A stretch of DNA of 64,000 bases, taken from NCBI GenBank assembly GCA_025356095.1, contig JANXUR010000062.1:1-64000 (forward strand). The letters are read 5' to 3'. Of the stretch, positions 8,068 through 15,571 are shown piece after piece. The notes beneath the pieces are model-generated. The model searched no databases and was not told the origin of the DNA. It saw only the letters and a program-made list of their open reading frames with translations. Source of the DNA: Acidobacteriaceae bacterium. Its GTDB lineage: Bacteria > Acidobacteriota > Terriglobia > Terriglobales > Acidobacteriaceae. The position numbers and the translations under genes were made by a program. How positions within the stretch are numbered: the first letter of the stretch is position 1; each line of letters opens with the position of its first letter.

Positions 8068-8142
8068 GGCATCCTGAAGCACAAGGGCTTCCCCAAAGAA
8101 TCCATGTTCGAAGAGGTGTACTGGATTCCGGCCAAGGGGGAT
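8068..8142 (+). pseudogene. Duplicated 3' end of fpr (75-bp direct repeat of 7612-7686)
   Basis: 74 of 75 bases match 7612-7686; the only difference is G7625 versus A8081. The copy keeps the fpr reading frame for the C-terminal residues but has no start, so it is a gene fragment. Weaker similarity continues for roughly 15 bases beyond the exact repeat (GGAGGA-N-CAGG). The repeat period is 456 bp and encloses the antitoxin-like gene. Confidence 0.93.
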
Positions 8143-8188
8143 TGGGGGGGAGGAGCAGGCTCTGCTCACTTCGGTGGAGTTATGGTAG

Positions 8189-8217
8189 AATCTTCCTAGT
8201 TAGGAATAAGGAAGATT
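8189..8217. promoter_or_regulatory. vapBC operator palindrome
   Basis: AATCTTCC (8189-8196) and GGAAGATT (8210-8217) form a perfect 8-bp inverted repeat, with a nested CCTA-GT-TAGG palindrome at 8195-8204. The site ends one base before the vapB ATG and includes its AAGGA ribosome-binding site, as expected for an operator bound by the VapBC complex. Confidence 0.65.
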
Positions 8218-8218
8218 T

Positions 8219-8476
8219 ATGCCGATCAACATCAAGGATCCCGACACCGACCGACTTGCCCGCGAGCTTGCCCGAGCCACCGGCGAGAAGATCACGCAGG
8301 CGGTGGCGACCGCACTGCGCGAGCGGCTGGAGCGGGTGCGGGGAGTCGGATTCGCGCCGGACCTGCTCGGCGACCTGCGCAGCATCTCCCGGCGCTGCGC
8401 GGCGCTGCCCCTGCGCGATCGGCGCGCGGGCGATGACATTCTGTATAACGAGCGCGGCCTGCCGCGCGAGGGTTAG
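8219..8476 (+). CDS. vapB: VapB-type antitoxin
   Basis: 85 residues. The N-terminus MPINIKDPDTDRLARELARATGEKITQAVATALRERL (read in parts) has the short strand plus helices of Rv0623-like/PSK-type VapB antitoxins that bind DNA as ribbon-helix-helix dimers. The C-terminal third (LPLRDRRAGDDILYNERGLP) is the toxin-wrapping tail typical of this subgroup. It is translationally coupled to the toxin, whose ATG lies 3 bp after the stop. The pair looks richer in G+C than its neighbours, consistent with transfer. Confidence 0.92.
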   Translation: MPINIKDPDTDRLARELARATGEKITQAVATALRERLERVRGVGFAPDLLGDLRSISRRCAALPLRDRRAGDDILYNERGLPREG

Positions 8477-8478
8477 CC

Positions 8479-8871
8479 ATGGTGCTGGATGCGTCCGCTT
8501 TGGTGGCGATTCTGGAGGGCGAGCCGGAAGCCGAGCGCCTGATGCAGGCGATTGTGGCCGACCCCAAGCGGCTTATCTCCGCCGCGACGCTGGTGGAGGC
8601 CGGAATCGTGATCGAGGCGCGGCGCGGCGAAGCGGCTGGCCGCGAGCTTGACCTGCTGTTGCACCGCCTGCGGGCTGAAGTAGTTGCCGTGGACGCGCAA
8701 CAGGCCGAGGCGGCCCGGGGAGCCTACCGGCGGTTCGGCAAAGGCGTGGCCGCGCCCGGCCTCAACCTTGGCGATACGTTTACGTACGCTCTGGCGCGGG
8801 CCAGCGGCGAGCCGGTGCTGGCTTTGGGTACGGAGTTTGCGGAAGCTGGACTGGCGGTAGTGGTGCGGTGA
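8479..8871 (+). CDS. vapC: VapC-type PIN-domain ribonuclease toxin, possibly impaired
   Basis: 130-residue PIN-domain protein. Members cleave RNA with Mg2+ or Mn2+ held by four acidic residues. Three are evident: Asp4 (VLDASALVAIL), Glu40 (TLVEAG) and Asp99 (NLGDTFTYALA). The fourth, normally the Asp of a GxDFxxTD motif near the C-terminus, is missing: the aligned segment here is GTEFAEAGLAVV (117-128). Some PIN enzymes tolerate loss of the fourth acid, so activity is uncertain. It follows vapB after 2 intervening bases. Confidence 0.9.
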   Translation: MVLDASALVAILEGEPEAERLMQAIVADPKRLISAATLVEAGIVIEARRGEAAGRELDLLLHRLRAEVVAVDAQQAEAARGAYRRFGKGVAAPGLNLGDTFTYALARASGEPVLALGTEFAEAGLAVVVR

Positions 8872-8921
8872 ATCCATTACACAAGCGAGTCGGGCACCAG
8901 CACGCGCAGGAAGGTGTACCT

Positions 8922-8981
8922 CGGGGGCTGAAGCCCGATTTTTTTGGGCGAGTGGCCGCGGGGCTGGAAGCCCCGCTCTAC
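8922..8981. repeat. GC-rich dispersed palindromic element, family 2 (copy 1)
   Basis: Two palindromes, CGGGGGCTGAAGCCCG (8922-8937) and CCGCGGGGCTGGAAGCCCCG followed by CTCTAC (8956-8981), are joined by a T-rich linker. The second half recurs inverted at 13111-13139. The arrangement is typical of intergenic GGGGCTGAAGCCCC-type repeats seen widely in Acidobacteriota genomes. Confidence 0.7.
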
Positions 8982-9043
8982 CGGGCTTGCCTCAGGCTGG
9001 ATTGAGGGCCTGTTGAGGCTGAGCCCGACTAGATCCCCAGTTG

Positions 9044-9292
9044 TGCTATACTAAGTTCACGCTTAATTGTGCGGTGGTGTGTGGTGCGGTTTACTGGGCT
9101 TGTGACCAAGAAATAAACGGTCTGTCGGGCCTCTTAAGATCAATTCAGATCTTCCCGCCTTCGGTCCAAGCCGTTTCGTCTTCAGCGTAAAAATTGCATT
9201 GCACTGGTAACCCAGTCATCCGGCTGCCCGGACACCTGTACTTGTACTTCCACACTCGCAGCCTTTGCCTAGCCAGACAGAAAGATTACAAC
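9044..9292 (+). promoter_or_regulatory. Extended -10 promoter and long structured leader of the DEAD-box gene
   Basis: TGC-TATACT (9044-9052) is an extended -10. From there a leader of about 230 nt runs to the TTG start at 9293. It contains an AAGATC-N6-GATCTT hairpin (9136-9153) enclosed by AAACGG (9115-9120) and CCGTTT (9171-9176). Long structured leaders are known on cold-shock DEAD-box mRNAs; a similar role here is only inferred. No other gene is seen in 8872-9292. Confidence 0.45.
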
Positions 9293-10702
9293 TTGAATCA
9301 CTTTTCTGAGCTGCCTCTCTCCGCTTTTTTGCAGGAGAAGCTGGCAGCCGCTCAATTCTCTGTACCCACCCCGGTACAGGCGGTTGCGATTCCCCACGCC
9401 CTGCAGGGCACAGACGTTCTGGCTACGGCACAGGCGGGTACCGGCAAAACGCTGGCCTTCCTGCTGCCCATGCTGGAAATGTTGCTGAAGGATCGCGCGG
9501 CCATGTCTCCGGTGGAGGCCAAGGCGGTCGGCATCCATGCTTTGGTACTGGTACCCACTCGCGAACTTGCCATTCAGGTGGCAACGCAGTTTAACGTTCT
9601 GCGCGGCACCAAACTGGCTCCGGCTGCGGCTGTGGTTGGGGGGATGAGCGAACAGACCCAACTTCAGGCCATCCGGCAGGGTGCGCGGCTCGTGGTCGCC
9701 ACGCCCGGACGCTTGGAAGATCTGCTTAGCCGTCGTCTGGTCAAGTTCCCGGGACTGAAGATGCTGGTACTGGACGAAGCCGACCGCATGTTGGACATGG
9801 GTTTTGAGCCCGCCGTCCGCCGCATTGCGCAGGCGTTGCCCAAGGAGCGCCAAACCATGTGCTTTTCGGCGACGCTGGAAGCTTCGGTTGCGCAACTGGT
9901 CAAAGACTTTATGCGCAAACCAGCGCGAGTCGCGATCGGTTCTGTCACCAAGCCTTCGGATACGGTCACGCTTCATGCTTTCGAGGTTCACCCGGACGAC
10001 AAACCAGCCGTCTTGCAGGAACTTTTGGATAAGAATGATGGCCGCGTTCTGGTTTTTGCAAGAACCAAACGCGGTACCGAACGGTTGGCCAAGCGCCTGA
10101 GTCAAGATGGCTTTGCGGCCACCATGATTCATGGCGACCGCTCGCAGTCACAGCGGAACGCCGCGCTGGCTGGATTTCAGCAAGGCCGCTACATGGTGCT
10201 CGTCGCAACCGACGTAGCATCGCGCGGCATCCACGTGCAAGATATCGCGCATGTCATCAACTATGACTTGCCGGAGATTGCCGAGGACTTTATCCATCGC
10301 ATCGGACGTACCGGACGCGCGGGCAAAAAGGGCACCGCGTCCACCTTCTTCGAACGCAGCCAGACGCGGGAGATTCTGCAACTGGAACGCACGCTGGGCG
10401 TGAAGATGGAACGCAAGACCGCAGCATCGGCCCGTGTAGCAGGCAAACCAGCCTCTGACCACAAGCCGATGGAGAGCATTGACGAAAGCCGGGCACGGCG
10501 CATCGCGGCTAACCCGCCGCAGCGCGCTGAAACCCCTACCAAGCCGCGTAAATACGGCAAGTCAGCCCAAGGCAAATCGGCTCACGGCAAAAATGCCGGA
10601 CGCCCTGCCAGTGGCGGCAGCTTCCGCGACAAAAAGGTGGTGGTGCTGCCCGGCGAAAGCCGGGGCCGCGACCGTCGCGACAACGACCGCCGCTACGCGT
10701 AA
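9293..10702 (+). CDS. rhlE: DEAD-box ATP-dependent RNA helicase (RhlE-like)
   Basis: ATP-driven RNA duplex unwinding, ribosome assembly or RNA turnover. The conserved protein starts at LNHFSEL, so the TTG at 9293, with AGAAAGA upstream, is preferred; the longer frame from 9194 adds 33 unconserved residues. Motifs in order: Q motif (FSVPTPVQ), Walker A AQAGTGKT (about 46-53), PTRELA, DEAD (VLDEADRMLDMGFEP), SAT, and HRIGRTGRAGKKG in the second RecA domain. The C-terminal tail of about 100 residues is basic, low-complexity and Lys/Gly/Ser-rich, typical of RhlE proteins. A strong terminator follows. Confidence 0.93.
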   Translation: MNHFSELPLSAFLQEKLAAAQFSVPTPVQAVAIPHALQGTDVLATAQAGTGKTLAFLLPMLEMLLKDRAAMSPVEAKAVGIHALVLVPTRELAIQVATQFNVLRGTKLAPAAAVVGGMSEQTQLQAIRQGARLVVATPGRLEDLLSRRLVKFPGLKMLVLDEADRMLDMGFEPAVRRIAQALPKERQTMCFSATLEASVAQLVKDFMRKPARVAIGSVTKPSDTVTLHAFEVHPDDKPAVLQELLDKNDGRVLVFARTKRGTERLAKRLSQDGFAATMIHGDRSQSQRNAALAGFQQGRYMVLVATDVASRGIHVQDIAHVINYDLPEIAEDFIHRIGRTGRAGKKGTASTFFERSQTREILQLERTLGVKMERKTAASARVAGKPASDHKPMESIDESRARRIAANPPQRAETPTKPRKYGKSAQGKSAHGKNAGRPASGGSFRDKKVVVLPGESRGRDRRDNDRRYA

Positions 10703-10776
10703 ACGCGGAGCGGTTTGTCCGGGGTATTCCGCCGAGCGGAGCCTTGGGCAGGCACTAGATGCTTGCGTAGCAGAAT

Positions 10777-10810
10777 AAAAAAAGCCGTGCCGAACCGGGC
10801 ACGGCTTTTC
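10777..10810. terminator. Bidirectional intrinsic terminator after the helicase
   Basis: AGCCGTGCC (10783-10791) pairs with GGCACGGCT (10798-10806), with seven A upstream and TTTT downstream, so it can act on either strand. Confidence 0.9.
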
Positions 10811-10887
10811 TGCGTCACGGCTTTGGGTCACTTTTCTGCGTCACTTTTCTGGGTCACTTATTTGGGTCACTTTTTTGGGTCACAAGG
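10810..10887. repeat. 13-bp tandem repeat, 6 copies
   Basis: Units of the form YTGSGTCACTTTT repeat every 13 bp from 10810 to 10887, starting at the last base of the helicase terminator. The gap 10888-11063 beyond it shows no ORF and no motif I recognise. Confidence 0.9.
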
Positions 10888-11063
10888 CTGAGAGAGACGG
10901 GTCACAGCCGGGTCCATGCCTTGCGGCGCATAATGGCGCCTACGGCGGGTTAAGCATAAGGGCCCCGCGTCTCCCAGCACCCTCGGAGCGTGTGCGAGGC
11001 GAGGTTCCGAGCCGAACCCTTAGCGGAACCACCGTATCTGTGTAGTCACCCCCCACTTTCGTG

Positions 11064-11125
11064 CTATGGCACGGCGCGGGGGTGCCATAGGCGGCATTGG
11101 ATTGCCGCTCAATAATCAATTGAGC
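11064..11125 (+). promoter_or_regulatory. Run of three consecutive hairpins in the leader of the haloperoxidase-like gene
   Basis: Three inverted repeats follow one another. CTATGGCAC/GTGCCATAG is at 11064-11072 with 11082-11090, GCGGCA/TGCCGC at 11091-11096 with 11103-11108, and GCTCAA/TTGAGC at 11107-11112 with 11120-11125. The second and third overlap by two bases, so they may be alternative folds. No known riboswitch class was recognised. Confidence 0.4.
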
Positions 11126-11174
11126 CGTGGTAACCCCGTATCCGGCGAACTCAGTGACTGGAGACCCACCTAAT

Positions 11175-12938
11175 ATGAGCAAGGCCCCTCAAGACGTTGA
11201 AATTTTAAATGTCAACGAATCGCCCGCCGATCGCAGAACGGCGAGCCGTCGTAAGTTTCTTGGTCAGGTAGGCGGCGCTGCCGCTGCCGCTCTGGCCGCC
11301 AATGCCTTGGTAAGCCCCACGGAAGCGGATGCTCAAGTCGCCGCTCCCCACGTTCCTCCCGCGGTTGCGGCTCGTGTGCAAACCGATTACAACAAGCGCC
11401 TCGCGATTGCGAACCGCGCTTTGGCCGTGCCCGCCGCGCCGCACAACACCAACGGTGACGAACAGCGCTATGCTGACTGGTCGGGCAGCTACTCCAAGGG
11501 CCTGCTGCAGGATGACATCGGCGTGGTAAACCCCGGAGCATGGGCTTCGTTCCAGACCGCATTGGCCAATCCGACGATGGCGAACTGGAATGCCCTAATC
11601 ACAGGTGGCCCGCGCACGCAGAACGGTCCTCAAGGCGCTTATGCTTATGACGTAGAAGGCGATGATTCCACTCAGTTCGGCAACACCCCCTGGCCCCCCA
11701 GCGGACACACCCCTGTAGTCTGCCCGCCAGCCCCGGCCGTTGCCAGCGAGACCTACGGCTCCGAGTTGCTGGAGCACTACTGGGCAGCCTTGCTGTCTGA
11801 CGTTGCGTTCACGGACTATTCGACCAATACCACCGCGATTACAGCCGCAGCCGAACTGAACACCTTCCCCGGCTACAATGGCCCGCGTGATTCCTTTGGC
11901 CGTGTGACCACCGCCAACCTGTTCCGTGGCAACTTCCAGGGTGAACAGGCCGGTCCTTACATCAGCCAGGCCTTCATCACCCCCACCAACTTCGGTCACC
12001 AGACACTCTCGCAGCAGTTCAGCCGCTTCGTGCCGGGCGTGTTATACATGACCAATGAGACCGCTTATCAGGCTGTGCAGAACGGCTCCAAGCCAGCCGG
12101 CGCGGCAATTGACACCTCTAACAACTACTTCATGCAAAACGGTCGCGGTCTAGCGACTTGGACCCATGACGATGTGCTGTATCAAGGTCTGTTCATCGCC
12201 GGTCTGGTTTTGGCTGGACTGAAGGTACCTTCGAACCCGGGCAACCCCTACAACGGCAACCTGACCCAGAATGGCTTCTGCACCTTTGGCGGTCCAGACA
12301 TCTTCCAGACCGTCGGTGAAGTCGCCGCGCGTGCGTTGCAGCGCGTGTGGTTCCAGAAGTGGTTGATTCACCTGCGTCATCGTCCGGAAGCGGGCGGCGC
12401 GTTGCTGCGTCAGCAACTGAACCCGAACGGGCACACCAAGCTGCCGCTGGCCAAGGTCAACAACAATGTGTTGAACTCGCAGGGCGTGGCGCAGTGCCAC
12501 AGCCAGTTCGGCGACTACTTTCTGCCGCAGAACTTCCCGGAAGGTTCACCCACCCACCCGTGCTATCCGACGGGTCACGGTACGGTGACGGGTGCGGGCA
12601 TCACGGTGCTGAAGTTCTTCTTTGATTGCTCGCAGAAGTGGAGCACCTACGGTGCGGTGCAGCAGCCCAGTTCCGATGGTCTCAGCCTCCAGCCGTACGC
12701 TGGCACCGACGGCGGCGACCTGACGATCAACGGCGAACTCAACAAGCTGGCGTCGAACATCTCCTTCGGCCACGGCATCCACGCCGGTATTCACTTCCGG
12801 TCGTCCACTCTGAACTCCATGTTGCTGGGCGAAGCGCTGGCTCTCAGCATCCTGCGCGACAAGGCCAGCCTCTACAACGAGAAGTTCAGCGTCACCATCA
12901 CTCGTTTGGATGGCTCGCCTTACACCATCAGCAACTAG
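11175..12938 (+). CDS. Tat-exported vanadium-dependent haloperoxidase / PAP2-like protein
   Basis: 587 residues from the ATG at 11175. A twin-arginine signal (ASRRKFLGQVGG, then an Ala-rich core) indicates folded export. The phosphatase/vanadate-site motifs are KWLIHLRHRP (about 395-405), HPCYPTGHGTVTGA (about 460-473, the PSGH motif with Thr for Ser), and GIHAGIHFRSS (about 534-544) carrying the active-site His. In classical vanadium haloperoxidases the third motif is G-R-x-x-x-G-V-H; here the Arg position reads His. The protein is therefore an outlying member whose cofactor, vanadate or phosphate ester, is uncertain. It has its own terminator and is apparently monocistronic. Confidence 0.8.
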   Translation: MSKAPQDVEILNVNESPADRRTASRRKFLGQVGGAAAAALAANALVSPTEADAQVAAPHVPPAVAARVQTDYNKRLAIANRALAVPAAPHNTNGDEQRYADWSGSYSKGLLQDDIGVVNPGAWASFQTALANPTMANWNALITGGPRTQNGPQGAYAYDVEGDDSTQFGNTPWPPSGHTPVVCPPAPAVASETYGSELLEHYWAALLSDVAFTDYSTNTTAITAAAELNTFPGYNGPRDSFGRVTTANLFRGNFQGEQAGPYISQAFITPTNFGHQTLSQQFSRFVPGVLYMTNETAYQAVQNGSKPAGAAIDTSNNYFMQNGRGLATWTHDDVLYQGLFIAGLVLAGLKVPSNPGNPYNGNLTQNGFCTFGGPDIFQTVGEVAARALQRVWFQKWLIHLRHRPEAGGALLRQQLNPNGHTKLPLAKVNNNVLNSQGVAQCHSQFGDYFLPQNFPEGSPTHPCYPTGHGTVTGAGITVLKFFFDCSQKWSTYGAVQQPSSDGLSLQPYAGTDGGDLTINGELNKLASNISFGHGIHAGIHFRSSTLNSMLLGEALALSILRDKASLYNEKFSVTITRLDGSPYTISN

Positions 12939-12962
12939 TAATCAGTAGTTGCAGCAAACTCG

Positions 12963-12997
12963 AGCGGCCCGGGAGCGATTCCGGGCCGCTTTTTTTC
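12963..12997 (+). terminator. Intrinsic terminator of the haloperoxidase-like gene
   Basis: A perfect 10-bp GC-rich stem (12963-12972 with 12981-12990) is followed by a run of T. Confidence 0.93.
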
Positions 12998-13110
12998 TGC
13001 CTGCACACACCCGAACTGAGGCCCATCCGACCCAAGCGGCCCCCCCCCGAACTGAAGCGCTCAGCCGCCCGAAGCGCTCAACCACCGGCGCCGAGGCACT
13101 CCGGGTAGAG

Positions 13111-13139
13111 GTAGAGCAGCGGGGGTTCAGCCCCGCGGT
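13111..13139. repeat. GC-rich dispersed palindromic element, family 2 (copy 2, inverted)
   Basis: The reverse complement of this stretch reads ACCGCGGGGCTGAACC... and ends CTCTAC, matching 8955-8981 with small differences. The surrounding gap 12998-13583 holds no convincing gene. It also contains a partial CGAAGCGCTCA repeat near 13050-13080, the AT-rich element and the 11-bp repeat listed next. Confidence 0.65.
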
Positions 13140-13283
13140 CAGGCGCGTCGCCAGAGAAGCGGCTGCGGCCGCCGAGGAAGCACCGAGGAAACCTCCGCGT
13201 CCGCCACCCCGACCCTTCCCCGGCCACGGATGGCGCCAACGGCAGTCGTGGCGTAACTTGCACAAGTCGCGAGCCGGAAATCT

Positions 13284-13312
13284 TACCCTACTATAGTAAT
13301 TATGTGGCTATA
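13284..13312. repeat. 29-bp AT-rich dispersed element (copy 1)
   Basis: An AT-rich stretch with a TACTATAGTA palindrome is identical over 29 bp to 24533-24561, and similarity continues for about 20 more bases on the right. It lies 270 bp upstream of the ABC-F gene. Confidence 0.88.
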
Positions 13313-13358
13313 CATTTATTTTGCCGCACGTCATAGATACTCCCTTCCCGCCAATTTT

Positions 13359-13432
13359 CCCCGGCGCATCCCCGGCGCATCCCCGGCGCGTCCCCGGCGC
13401 GTCCCCGGCGCGTCCCCGGCGCGTCCCCGGCA
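13359..13432. repeat. 11-bp tandem repeat, 6 full copies
   Basis: CCCCGGCGCRT is repeated six times (13359-13424) plus a partial unit, between the AT-rich element and the ABC-F start. Confidence 0.92.
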
Positions 13433-13583
13433 TGATATCCTTATGCTTGTAGCAATACCCGCCTTTCGGCACTATTTCCCGCTGTCTTTTGGCTTTTTCG
13501 ATCTCTGCAACCCACCCCCGTCGCTTCTGCGGGGCCACAAAACCGCAGAGCGAATCGCAGCAGAACAGCAAATTGAGCAACCC

Positions 13584-15215
13584 ATGATTTCTGTCAGCAA
13601 TGTTTCCATGCGCTACGGCGCCAAAGTTCTGTTTGATGAAGTTTCCACCGGATTTTCGCCGGGCAAGCGCTATGGTCTCACCGGGCCGAATGGCGCGGGC
13701 AAATCCACGTTTATGAAGCTGCTGACCGGCGAACTCGACCCCCAGAAGGGCAATGTTGTCCGTCCTAAAAAGCTCGGAGTCCTCAGCCAAGATCAGTTCG
13801 CCTTTGACGCGTTTAACGTGATTGACACCGTCATTATGGGGAATAAACGCTTGTGGGCGGCGCTGGAAGAGCGCAACCACCTTTACGACAAAGCCGAGAT
13901 GACCGACGAAGACGGCATGAGGCTAGGCGAACTGGAAGGCGTGGTGGGCGAGGAAGATGGCTACTCCGCCGAAAGCGATGCGGCGATCTTGCTGCAAGGG
14001 CTGGATATTGCCGATGAGTTGCACACGCGCAAGATGGGCGAGCTGCAAGGTGGACAGAAAGTGCGCGTGCTGCTGGCGCAGGCGCTATTTGGCAATCCTC
14101 CGGCGCTGTTGCTGGATGAACCGACGAACCACTTGGATCTTGATTCGATTCACTGGCTGCAGGAGTTTTTGAATCGCTATCAGGGGATCTTGATCGTCAT
14201 CTCGCATGATCGCCATTTTCTGAACAGTGTGTGTACGCACATCGCCGATATTGACTACCAAACCATCATCACCTACACCGGCAGCTATGACGACATGGTG
14301 ATTGCGAAGACGCAGATTCGCTCGCAAATTGAGTCGCAAAACGCGCAGCGCGAAAAGAAGATTTCGCAACTGAACGAGTTCATCGCGCGGTTCGCGGCTG
14401 GTACGCGGTCGAGCCAGGTGCAGTCGCGCAAGAAGGAAGTAGAGCGGCTGCAAGTGAACGATCTGGCGCGGTCTAATATAGCGCGTCCGTTTATTAAATT
14501 TGAGCAGAAGCGGCCTTCGGGTAAGTACTTGCTGGAAGTAGAAGGCCTAACCAAGAGTTATGAAGATGATGTAACTGCAGTAGAGCCATTTACCGCTGGT
14601 GTGATGCGTGGCGATAAGATTGGCATTATCGGGCGTAACGGTGCGGGTAAGACGACGCTACTGAATGCCTTGCTGGCGAACTCGCCGACGGTGCCGCTGA
14701 GTGAGTTGCGCGACACCAGTGGTTATACTGGCGATTTTGTAACTGGCGGCAAAGTAGTTTGGGGGCACGAAGCTTCGGTTGGGTACTTTGCGCAGGATCA
14801 CAAAGCGTCTATTCAAAAAGGCATGACGGTCTTCGAGTGGTTGTTCCAGTATGACCCCGCGTCGTCGAATGAAGAGATTCGCGGACTACTGGGGCAGATG
14901 CTGTTCCAGAAGGATGATGCGCTGAAATCAACCAATGTACTTTCGGGCGGTGAGGCGGCGAGGCTACTTTTTTGTAAGTTGATGCTGCAAAAGCCGAATG
15001 TACTCATCTTCGACGAACCGACCAACCACTTAGACTTGGAATCCATTAACGCGCTGAATATCGCGCTGCAAAAGTATCAAGGCACAGTGCTGCTGGTAAC
15101 TCACGACCATGACCTGATTGACGAAGTGGCCACGCGCATATGGCACGTGGAAAACCACGAAGTCGAAGACTTCAAGGGGACGTATGAGGAGTATCAGGCG
15201 CAGGTGGTGGCGTAG
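13584..15215 (+). CDS. ybiT: ABC-F family ATPase, YbiT-like
   Basis: 543 residues from the ATG at 13584 (MISVSNVSMRYG). Longer upstream frames only translate repeat DNA. Two ABC cassettes without membrane segments are joined by a charged linker (about 255-310), as in translation-associated ABC-F proteins acting on the ribosomal E site. The N-terminal cassette has Walker A GPNGAGKS (34-41), a variant signature LQGGQK and LLLDEPTNHLD. The C-terminal one has GRNGAGKT, LSGGEAAR and LIFDEPTNHLD. The residues QDQFAFDAFNVIDTVIMGNK and GEEDGYSAE match E. coli YbiT closely. No clear Shine-Dalgarno is visible. Confidence 0.93.
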   Translation: MISVSNVSMRYGAKVLFDEVSTGFSPGKRYGLTGPNGAGKSTFMKLLTGELDPQKGNVVRPKKLGVLSQDQFAFDAFNVIDTVIMGNKRLWAALEERNHLYDKAEMTDEDGMRLGELEGVVGEEDGYSAESDAAILLQGLDIADELHTRKMGELQGGQKVRVLLAQALFGNPPALLLDEPTNHLDLDSIHWLQEFLNRYQGILIVISHDRHFLNSVCTHIADIDYQTIITYTGSYDDMVIAKTQIRSQIESQNAQREKKISQLNEFIARFAAGTRSSQVQSRKKEVERLQVNDLARSNIARPFIKFEQKRPSGKYLLEVEGLTKSYEDDVTAVEPFTAGVMRGDKIGIIGRNGAGKTTLLNALLANSPTVPLSELRDTSGYTGDFVTGGKVVWGHEASVGYFAQDHKASIQKGMTVFEWLFQYDPASSNEEIRGLLGQMLFQKDDALKSTNVLSGGEAARLLFCKLMLQKPNVLIFDEPTNHLDLESINALNIALQKYQGTVLLVTHDHDLIDEVATRIWHVENHEVEDFKGTYEEYQAQVVA

Positions 15216-15571
15216 GGGGCGTGCATCCAAACAGTAGCCTAACAATTCCGAGGAACGCGACCATTCCGAGCCCTCACCAGAGGGCTTGGGGTCCGTAGGA
15301 CTCTTGCTTGCGGGAATTGCCGACCGTGGGGCGACTTTCCACAGTATGCAGCGAGTCAGTTCTTACGTCGGGTATCCAGTGGAGTGTTGTTTCGCAGATT
15401 TCCGGAAGAGGTATACGCGCTTCGACTGATCCACGGCCCAGACAAAAGCGCCGGTTATGATTGCTGCCTTGGCGAATGCATGGCTTACTAGAGTCGGAAT
15501 TTCTTCACGATCGTACCCCGCCGATCAGACTCCTCGGATTCACCGCCTCAAATCCCGAGTAGCGCATTTAT
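15216..15571. other. 356-bp gap without a recognisable gene
   Basis: No ORF above 60 codons is convincing. On the minus strand a short frame reads REEIPTLVSHAFAKAA... then stops. It faintly recalls the start of membrane metal-dependent hydrolases and could be debris. The region lies just downstream of the truncated phosphoesterase gene and probably belongs to the same decayed segment. Confidence 0.4.

Noticed and set aside
6835-8169. 444-codon ORF on the minus strand across fpr and the antitoxin-like gene
   Set aside because: It is antisense to well-recognised genes, and its internal repeat simply reflects the duplicated fpr 3' end. It was useful only in revealing that duplication.
10888-11063. 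Known riboswitch or housekeeping ncRNA (cobalamin, c-di-GMP, 6S, SRP RNA)
   Set aside because: I compared remembered core motifs of these classes and found none. Only unassigned hairpins occur further downstream.
12949-13296. 115-codon Arg/Pro-rich ORF after the haloperoxidase gene
   Set aside because: It runs through the terminator and palindromic repeat DNA and has no protein-like pattern.
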